A stretch of 64,000 nt of DNA from Macrobrachium rosenbergii. Lineage: Eukaryota > Arthropoda > Malacostraca > Decapoda > Palaemonidae. Positions within the stretch are counted from its first letter, which is position 1, and every line of letters begins with the position of its first letter. The stretch lies in the NCBI RefSeq assembly GCF_040412425.1, contig NC_089753.1:37808913-37872912 (forward strand), read 5' to 3'. This document shows, piece by piece, positions 56,247 to 64,000 of this stretch. The translations under genes were made by a program, and so were the position numbers. The notes beneath the pieces were generated by a model. It was not told the origin of the DNA. It made no database searches and saw only the letters and a program-made list of their open reading frames with translations.

Positions 56247-59056
56247 TTAGCACTGTGCATGGCTAAATCTCAATGAACCCGTTTAACCGAAAATATGCCA
56301 TTATTTTGTAATTTAGGAGAAAACTGTTACTTCGATAGGAACGTAGACGTCTTGGCGTGTTGTGTTTAGGGGGCACAAGTCTCACTGATGCTGATGGGGG
56401 TGCATTCGAATGCATTTTCTGGAAGTGTCCAAACAGCAGAGGAATGTCGCATTGTCTCACGTCCCGTGCATTTACCCTACGTTGAAGTCTTTTATTTCCA
56501 AATCTTACTTAGCCTCCTAATTAGCCTATTTAATTGACCTGGCCTACTTAATCTTCCACTAAATTCCAATGCAGGAGAACTTATACCGGATATAACTGTT
56601 TCTAAATATTTGAAAGACTCGACGTCATTAATCCTCTCCAGTAAGTTTCAAAATATAAGGACCTGGTCAGTCACAAATTAAGCCAGTACTTATGGTAGGA
56701 TATTCAGATAACCTTATAACATTATCGTGAATGAAGAAAGAAACCAAAACACAGAGCATACGTGAGGAAAGTCAGGCCTCTGGCTACAGATAAGATTTGT
56801 CATGGCTACCAAAGGCCTAAATCATAATAGTTTAGGCTTAAGCTATTTCCGCAGTTGTGATTTGTATATGCAAAACGTACTTACACAGGCAAGCCTGGGG
56901 GACCCATGGGAGGCAAGCGGTTTTTCATCAATGCCTTTCGAAGGTCTGCCGCTTCAGACATTATCTGTCACGATCAAATTCCTGCGAAACCAGACAATTT
57001 TCGAAGAAAAACACCAGTCTGATTGACTGACTGTCTTGATTTTCACTTCCACCTGATGGAAAAGTGTAAACAAACGAATTTTGATATTACTTCTCATTCA
57101 TGCGCCCTTTGGTATTGTTTCGTTGTACGTTCCTCTCATCTTGTAAGGAAATTTAAGGGTTTTCAATGTGATAAGCTGATATAGGAGCACAATATTCCAC
57201 CAACTACCGCTAATCTTTCAATATTATCTTACTTGTCAACGAATAATTTACTGTATCAGTATGTTACATGGAATGGTTGTGTGTTTGCACAAAATAAATA
57301 CGATGAACCAAGGAGATCCCAGCCATTCTGGTATTTAGAATGCAAAATGCTGTTAAAAATGTAAAAAATGCAGCAAACAGTAACAGATAGTTAAAAAGAC
57401 AACCCATTTATATTTTCCACAATATTAAAAATTCTGCCAAACGAATTTATTTGGGTTCTTTCACAATGCACACGCATTCAAACAAAGCCACCTACACCTT
57501 AAAATCGGCCTATAAGAGGCCATTTTGTTGGTAGCAATAATAATCGAACACGAAAGAACGCGCAGTATTAAAATACAAATTCTGATATGGTGAGTGATGA
57601 TAGTCATAAGGGAACAAAGTGAGATTTTGGGTTTCCTGGCCAGTAACTGTACTGCAGGCTATTTATATCATCTAGTTGTATAATTAATGTATTTTACAAT
57701 ATTTCTGACAAATAAAATATGAGAAATGAAATAAATACTAAATATATGAAGACAATAGAGCAACAAAAACATTTCAGAGATCTTTAAAGGTTGATAAAAA
57801 ACTTTTTCTCTGCTCCTTATCTCCTTTGACAGTCAGTAAACATACAATTTGTCAAAAATTGCCATTTATTCCCCTTGAATAAAATTTCCTAGTTTTCTTG
57901 AATACTTGTTTTTGATGTATTTCCCAGTTTCTATGAAAAATACGTTGATGTGATTGTTTTGCTCCACAGAAGTTTTTTATTATATTAACTATAGCAATGA
58001 GTTTGTATAAATTAGTACATTAATATTTAAAGTAGTAAAACACCTTTTTCGCAGATTTTATCCATCTCTATAAAATTAAATGACGTCTGATTGCAGTGTT
58101 GTCAAACTTCTTCCTGTGGAGAATGTATATGTTATTTTCTTGTTGTAAGGGCACATGCCAGTAGTTTAAGCTTGCCTTCTGGACGAAACCCTTTTTTTTT
58201 TTGTATGTTGGGTTACGATTAAACAACTTAATGTTTGTGTTTTAGTTGATGGTTTGTTACGTAACCCTGTAGTTTTGTAGATGTGACAGCTGTGCTATCC
58301 AATATACTCCTCCCGAGTTTTCTTCCAGGGTGGGAACATGAAGCTCTGCCTGTTTCGCAGCAAACTCCAGAAAGGCAAGTTGTAGAAGAAATTCTCGTAA
58401 AATCCAGCCCCATCACCTCGTGAACTGTCGTCGTGATTGCAGTAATTTCTTCATAAGAATATTCTGAAATCCCCTTTTCTTGCCATTTATGTTTTCCTCT
58501 ATCGAAGTAACGTAACGTTTTGTCAATTTTTGCAGTAATATGTTAATGTTTTCTTGCTTCTTAATGTAACTTGGATGATTGTTGTGTCCTTTAAATATTA
58601 ATTATATGTGTTAAACTTTTTAATTGCGTATTTGTGAACCCGTGTGGCATCACCCAAAAAGAATTGGTGCAGGAAATACAGTTGATTGTTTCTCAACTGC
58701 ACTTTGTTGGAAAGAATATAATGTTTCTTGACTTCATGGTACATTTAAGTAAGTTAGTAAACTCCTCAGCACTGTAACTTGGTCTCATTCAAAGCTAGGG
58801 CAGGAGGGCTTAAGGTTGAATGAAATCGTACCGAATGTGGGCCTAAAACTTTAAAGTTTCACCACATTCTTTGCTAGTTATAGTAGTACTTTGCTTTGGT
58901 CCTTCGAACCGGATGCCATAACGATTCGCAAAGGATTTTTTTGGATGTTAAAGATAATTTACGATAAAGTTCACGTTGGTGATGGATGGCTATAAAGTCA
59001 TTTTAGTGTAGCTGGCACGTGTCCAAAGTTATTTGGTGAGCAGGGTAAGGTATTGA

Positions 59057-59353
59057 ATTACTTGGAGTGTTTTGCCAAGTAATCTATTGTTTATGGAACA
59101 TTATTGTTCGTATTTAGTGATTACTCTGTAAAGAAATTCTTGTTGAATTTCGTAGCCATTTTTGAACTTAGGTTTTCGTGACCAGATTTATTTTGTGAAG
59201 TGATGATTACTTGAAGTGTTTTGCCAAGTAATCTATTGTTTATGGAACATTATTGTTCGTATTTAGTGATTACTCTGTGAAGAAATTCTTGTTGAATTTC
59301 GTAGCTATTTTGAACTTAGGTTTTCGTGACCAGATGTATTTTGTGAAGTGATG
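59057..59353 (+). repeat. 149-bp tandem duplication in the BEL leader
   Basis: 59057-59205 and 59206-59353 are nearly identical (about 5 differences including a 1-base deletion). Both begin attacttg.agtgttttgcc and end gtgaagtgatg. It lies 150-450 bp before the gag start, in the LTR or the untranslated leader. Confidence 0.9.
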
Positions 59354-59498
59354 AAGAACACGTGGTCAAATTGTCTATCATTCAGTGAATGTTATTCGAC
59401 CTATGAATAAGATTAGTTATATTTTCAATCGGGTTTAGATAATTTGCCATACATTTTTGATATTTGAGCAAGTTTCTTATTGATCCATTAACAAGAAA

Positions 59499-60845
59499 AT
59501 GGATTCCAAGATTAGGGTAGTTATTGAAAGGGAAATTATTTCCTTACAAGATTTGCTTGATGAGACAGATAACTGCATTGGTGATACTGATACACCAAAA
59601 TCGACCCTTGTAATGTATGAACGTTGTCTTATTGAGGGTCTACGACGTTTTGAAGATAGTTGGTCACAGAATGTGACGATTATTTCACAGGATAGTGAAT
59701 ATGATAGTTTATGTAGAAGTTATAGAGCAATAACTAGATGTGTAAGGAAAGCTATTGCTACTGCACAGAAAACTATGAGCGAGATTGACACGGGAGATAT
59801 AAATCAACAGCCCGCTTTGCCTCCTCCTTCGGCTCCCATTAACCCTCTCCCTCCCCCTAAACTCCCAGCAATTAAGATACCTGAATTTAGCGGTGGGGAA
59901 GAACAATGGCTTGCATTTTGGGATATATTTAACAGTTTAGTTCACGATCGTAGGGATATTTCCAATGTGATTAAGTTTTCTACCCTCAGAGCTAGTTTAA
60001 AGGATAACGCCTTTAAAGCCATAGAAGGTTTGCCTGTCACTAATGCCAATTATTCAGTAGCTATTCAGACCCTTAAGGAGAAGTATGATAATAAGGACAA
60101 ATTGAAACGTAGACTTATGTCCAAATTAACGCATTTAGTCCCTCCCAGTCATACAATAGAGGATTTGAACACGTTCAAATTGGAATATGAGAAGATTATC
60201 TTACAAATGAACACATTGAATTTAGATGTAGAGGCCATGAACCCCATTTTCTCTAGTATAATATGCGAGAAATTATCACCTGAAACACGTAAGGCTATAG
60301 CTAATAAACATAATAGTATGTCCCTTGATTTAAAGCAAATTTCCTCAGGTTTGAAATATGTTTGTGAATTAATGGAATTTTGTTACGAAGGTGAGAATTC
60401 TAATAAGAGAAAACGTGATCAGGGTAACTATTCTAAAGTGATTCCCTCAAATGTGCAAAACGTGCAGAGAGCACAACAAAGTAACAGTAAGCCTAGTAAT
60501 AGTAGTTCTTACCATAATTGTGTGTTTTGCTCATCGAACCATGCCTCTCGCGATTGTAAGACTTTCAAAACCATTGATAGTAGAAGGGACAGAGTTAAAT
60601 ATTTAAGATTGTGCTTTGCTTGCCTCAAAGGAGGTCATTTATTCTCTGAATGTAGAAACAAACCGAAATGTAATATATGTGATGGGCCTCATTACCCGAT
60701 GATTTGTAAGAAAACAGAAAACCCTGTTAATCCTGCTCCACCAAAGTTGAGTGTAAATAGTACTAATGTTAGTAAGTCAAATGTTAATTCTGGGAAATCT
60801 CATAATGATTCTAAAGGTGCTGTAAGTAAAGGTGATTCCCAGTAG
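59499..60845 (+). CDS. BEL/Pao gag polyprotein
   Basis: An intact frame of 448 residues. The N-terminal half is predicted helical. A proline-rich spacer at about 107-125 (PPPSAPINPLPPPKLP) leads to the DUF1759-type capsid region at about 130-290 (EFSGGEEQWLAFWDIFNSLV, then KEKYDNKDKLKRRLMSKL). Three zinc knuckles of the C-x2-C-x3/4-H-x4-C type follow at about residues 342-405: CVFCSSNH..., CFACLKGGH..., CNICDGPH.... It ends in a Ser/Asn-rich tail. Gag forms the particle and packages element RNA. Start ATG at 59499 has AAAATGG context. Confidence 0.9.
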   Translation: MDSKIRVVIEREIISLQDLLDETDNCIGDTDTPKSTLVMYERCLIEGLRRFEDSWSQNVTIISQDSEYDSLCRSYRAITRCVRKAIATAQKTMSEIDTGDINQQPALPPPSAPINPLPPPKLPAIKIPEFSGGEEQWLAFWDIFNSLVHDRRDISNVIKFSTLRASLKDNAFKAIEGLPVTNANYSVAIQTLKEKYDNKDKLKRRLMSKLTHLVPPSHTIEDLNTFKLEYEKIILQMNTLNLDVEAMNPIFSSIICEKLSPETRKAIANKHNSMSLDLKQISSGLKYVCELMEFCYEGENSNKRKRDQGNYSKVIPSNVQNVQRAQQSNSKPSNSSSYHNCVFCSSNHASRDCKTFKTIDSRRDRVKYLRLCFACLKGGHLFSECRNKPKCNICDGPHYPMICKKTENPVNPAPPKLSVNSTNVSKSNVNSGKSHNDSKGAVSKGDSQ

Positions 60846-60847
60846 TT

Positions 60848-61927
60848 ATGACTGCTTCTTTGGGTATTGATCATTCTCAGACTAATAAGAGTTCTGTTTC
60901 GACTGCTCTTCCTACTGCTAATGTAATTGTGTCAGGGAATGGATATCGTTCCTTTGGGAGAGCACTCTTTGATTCTGGTGCACAAAGAACGTTTATTGCA
61001 ACGGAATTAGTTCATAAGCTTAGTCTACCGTCCATAGCAACAGTAGCCTTAAAGGTAAAACCATTTGGCAGTGATGCCATGGAAGTTAGTTGTAATATAG
61101 TAAGAGTTGTGGTGAGACTAGGTAAGATTCGTACTGTCATTAATGCCATTGCATTCGATAGAGTTAATTCCAGAATTTATTCTCCAGGTTTAAGTAAGTC
61201 AGCTGCGTTCTTGACGAGTAAAGGCATAAAATTAGCAGATAATGATTTAAATTCAGATGAAGTGAATGGTATAGAATTAGTCATTGGAGCTGATTACTAT
61301 GGAAAATTCATTCACAACAGTCAAATTTGCTCTGGAATACAGATATTGAATAGTTCTGGTGGTGCACTAATTTTTGGACCTCTTCCTAGTTGGTCTTATG
61401 ACAACGTAGAATCTAATGAGATTACTACATCAAATGTATGTTGTTCAAGAATAGAAGTAGAGGAAATCCCTATTAATTCTTGTTGTGAAGTTAGAAAATT
61501 ATGGGATTTAGAAAGTGTTGGTATTCGTCAATCTGAAATTAGTCCTGAAGAAAGAGAATCAGTTAAGTGTTTTAAGGATAAAGTAAAAAGGGTTGACAAT
61601 AAGTATGAAGTGTCCTTGCCATTTAAAGATGAAAGTAGACCGCCTGTTAACTATAGAATAGCCATTGGTCAATTAAATTCCTCGCTACATAGATTCGAAT
61701 CTGACCCCTCCTTGTATGCTCATTATGATAAGATTATCCAAGATTACGTTCAGCCTGGGTTTATAGAATTAATTCCCTCAGGCTCCCCTATTATAGGGCA
61801 TTATTTACCCCACCATGCTGTATTGAAGGATTCAGAAACAACTCCCATTCGAATAGTTTTTAATGCTTCTTCCAAGGCTAAAGGAGAACTTTCCTTAAAT
61901 GATTGTTTATTAACTGGTCCTCATTAA
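60848..61927 (+). pseudogene. BEL/Pao pol: protease and RT N-terminal part
   Basis: Frame of 359 residues, two bases after the gag stop and in a different frame. The retropepsin-like domain has its active site at ALFDSGAQRTFI (about residues 39-50). From about residue 230 the Pao RT N-terminal region follows (PPVNYRIAIG, HYLPHHAVLK, IRIVFNASSKA). It ends prematurely at TAA 61925-61927, right after the conserved LLTGP block, where a frameshift occurred. Confidence 0.82.
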
Positions 61928-62098
61928 CTACTAAACTTTTTGATGCCCTGTTGAGTTTCCGTACAAACCCAATAGCTGTGATTTCAGATATCAGTAAAGC
62001 CTTTTAAGGATAGGCATTTCACCTGACTGTCGTGATTATTGCAGATTTCTATGGATAACTGATCCCTCCGATTTGAAGTCTACTGTAACTTACCGGTT
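61928..62098 (+). pseudogene. BEL RT palm segment with frameshifts
   Basis: This gap between open frames still encodes recognisable RT blocks in alternating frames: a segment with the first catalytic Asp (ISDISKAF) near 61985-62006, then after another shift a YCRFLW-like and a CFGAT-like segment. At least two indels lie here. Confidence 0.7.
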
Positions 62099-62983
62099 TT
62101 GTGTAGTTTGTTTTGGAGCTACATGCTCCCCTTTCTCTTGCAGCAAACCCTTTTGCATCATTTATCTTTACATGATAATCCCCTTGCATCATCTCTGATG
62201 AAGAATTTCTATGTAGACAATTTTAGTAAAACTTACAAGGATGTGTCAGTCTTGATGGATGAGTATCCAGTAATAAATGAGATTCTTGAAGATGCTAATA
62301 TGCCTCTACAAGAATGGGTCAGTAATGATTCACAGTTTAACAGAACCATAGATGTTATCAAAGAAAGAGTGAACGTTTTGGGTTTAGAGTGGTATCTAAC
62401 ACAAGATGAGATGTCACTGAAGGAAGTAAATTGTGAGTATAAAGGACCTTTAACCAAGCGAAAGGTCTTATCAGTAATAGCTCGAATGTTTGATCCTCTA
62501 GGATTATTGTCACCAATACAGGTGAGAGGTAAATATTTTCTTAAATGTTTGTGGAGTAACTACGGGTGGGATGACCCTTTGCCAGAATCATTATGTTCAA
62601 GGTTTGATGAAATTTGCAAATGTATTAGAAATGTAGAAAGTTTAAAGTTTCCTAGGTTTGTTGTACATCCTCAAGGTTCCCACTTACATGTATTTTGTGA
62701 TGCCTCTAACAAGGCATATGGAGCTGCTGCCTATGTGATTGATTTCAAGAGAAGTGTAAGCAATTTACTGGTCAGTAAGTGTAAAGTTGCACCAAACCCT
62801 AAACAGACTATTCCGCGTTTGGAATTGACAGCCTTGTCCTTGGGTGCGAAACTTGCTGGAAGATTAATGCAGAATAATGATTTGAGATTGAGTTCTTGCA
62901 CTCTCTGGAGTGACTCCATGGTTTCTATTTGTTGGGTGAAGAACAATAATAGTAAAATCCCCTATGTACGAAACAGTCACTGA
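62099..62983 (+). pseudogene. BEL pol: RT C-terminal part and RNase H
   Basis: Frame of 294 residues. The RT catalytic box appears as FYVDNF near residue 39, with Asn at the second position of the usual YVDD. The Pao-specific region follows (LGLEWYLTQDEMSLKEV; ARMFDPLGLLSPI). The RNase H-like fold starts at HVFCDASNKAYGAAAYV, with RLELTALSLGAKLA downstream. The frame is lost near 62960. Confidence 0.85.
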
Positions 62984-63695
62984 AATTAATGAATTCAAGT
63001 TTCCGCTACGGTATACCCCCTCTAAGGATAATCCAGCTGATATTCTATCCAGAGGTAGTACTAGTAAAGATTTAGCGCAAAATTCCTTATGGTGGAATGG
63101 CCCTAAATGGCTTTTAACTGGTGATTATCCCCAATCTTTAGCTACAGAAACTGTGCATGTTAATGAAATTCTTTCAGAACCTAAGTTTGTTAACCCTCCA
63201 ACCCCATTAATTGACATCCCACGTTACAGTAATTTAAGTAAGCTTAAACGTATCATGAGGTCAATATTGCTTTTTCTTAATAAATGCAGTAAAGGTTCTA
63301 AGTTTGTTGTTAACGAAATGAAAGCACTTGTCCTCCTTGAACAGAAGCAACATTTTTCTACTACCAGAATGTACCTCTGTGATAAGAATTCACATGGAGT
63401 GTCCATGGATATTAAGAATTTCTGTAATCAGTTGAACTTATTTGTTGATGAGGAAAATCTAATTAGGTCTCAGGGTCGCATGAAAAACGCTTCCATGTCT
63501 TATGATACTCAGTGCCCAATGTTATTGCCTTCCAGAAGTTATTTAACAGTGTTGATAGTTGAACATTTGCATAGACATCATCACCATTGTGGTGTCAATT
63601 CTGTACTGGTATTGTTGAGAGAAACTTTTGGGTACCGAAAGCACGACAAGTTATCAAATCAATTCTGTCAAAGTGTGTTTTGTGTCAGAAGTTAA
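62964..63695 (+). pseudogene. BEL pol: linker and integrase zinc finger
   Basis: Continues in the next frame with FPLRYTPSKDNPADILSRG and WWNGPKWL, the standard BEL connection between RNase H and integrase. The His part of the HHCC zinc finger (VEHLHRHHHHCGVNSVL) is present near residue 205. The frame shifts again near 63627, before the paired cysteines. Confidence 0.82.
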
Positions 63696-64000
63696 CCAAG
63701 AAACGGTTGTGTTTGCCTCCTCCTCCACCATTACCCACAGAAAGAGTGAGATATGATAGATCTTTCCAATCAGTAGGAGTTGATTATACTGGTGCTATTA
63801 ATGTTTTTGATCATGAGACTGGCTTGGAGGAGAAGGTCTTTATATGTCTATTTACCTGTACTACGAGCAGGGCAGTTCATTTTGAATTGACTCATTCCAT
63901 GACTGCTTCCGATTTCCTACTGGCTTTTCGACGCTTTGTAGCATATCATTCTCTGCCGAGTCTGATTATATCTGACAATGGTAGGAATTTTGTTGGATTT
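63627..64000 (+). pseudogene. BEL integrase core, truncated by window end
   Basis: An uninterrupted frame to the window edge has the zinc-finger cysteines (CVLCQ), a proline run, then the catalytic core with the first Asp in GVDYTG and the second in IISDNGRNF. The glutamate of the D,D35E triad lies beyond 64000. Confidence 0.83.

Larger units (their letters stand above)
53161..59030. other. Unassigned AT-rich region
   Basis: No exon could be supported. It may contain the missing 5' exon of PPME1 (minus strand) and the 5' LTR of the BEL element near its right end. A TTAGG-type tract and a weak candidate first exon are listed separately. Confidence 0.4.
59031..64000 (+). mobile_element. BEL/Pao LTR retrotransposon, cut by the window end
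   Basis: From the leader near 59031 through gag (59499-60845) and pol (60848 onward) to the integrase core at 64000. BEL/Pao identity rests on the gag with three CCHC knuckles, the DSGAQ protease, the RT followed by an RNase H fold with CDASNKAYGAAAY, the PADILSRG linker and the zinc-finger integrase. The intact gag suggests a fairly young copy, but pol is broken in several places. The 5' LTR boundary cannot be fixed without the 3' LTR. Confidence 0.88.

Noticed and set aside
56263..56460. Minus-strand frame considered as the missing PPME1 5' exon
   Set aside because: Its sequence does not resemble the PPME1 N-terminus, and no donor with the required phase follows.

Overview
The window is animal nuclear DNA, AT-rich, with large GT-AG introns, long AT/GA/AAT microsatellites and many dispersed repeats. 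Two dispersed repeats (about 4480-4830 and 8575-8880) look to me like families common in decapod crustacean sequences, and the arthropod-type telomeric pentamer appears once. I read it as a decapod (shrimp, prawn or crayfish); the species cannot be fixed from this window.

Layout: 1-14.5 kb has no gene I can support; it holds many long microsatellites, two fold-back/TIR elements and two dispersed repeats. From 14525 to about 24840 (+ strand) lie the last two coding exons of a fibroblast growth factor (FGF) gene, separated by a 9-kb intron. The upstream exon or exons were not found. The last exon carries an unusual C-terminal tail of about 220 residues: Thr/Pro-rich, with a very basic Lys/Arg/Cys cluster. 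From 24.8 to 36.7 kb is AT-rich intergenic DNA with decayed retroelement pieces at 33.7-36.5 kb.

From 46957 down to 36763 (- strand) eight exons encode a nearly complete protein phosphatase methylesterase 1 (PPME1): 381 residues from the first visible Met, catalytic Ser132/Asp157/His349, all splice phases consistent. FGF and PPME1 converge tail to tail. Just upstream of the first visible PPME1 exon sits a decayed but structurally complete DIRS-type tyrosine-recombinase retrotransposon (47230-53160, - strand). It has inverted terminal repeats of about 165 bp, a candidate internal complementary region, gag, RT, RNase H and tyrosine recombinase remnants, and a 350-bp MITE nested in its 3' part.

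From 53.2 to 59 kb I see only AT-rich unassigned DNA, a short TTAGG-type tract and a weak candidate first exon. The window ends inside a BEL/Pao LTR retrotransposon (+ strand) with an intact gag and a pol broken by several frameshifts, cut by the window edge in the integrase core.

The two host genes have no obvious functional link: one is a secreted receptor tyrosine kinase ligand, the other a regulator of PP2A. I did not find a clearly new multi-gene system. The most notable items are the FGF tail, the DIRS architecture with its nested MITE, and the tandemly duplicated leader of the BEL element.
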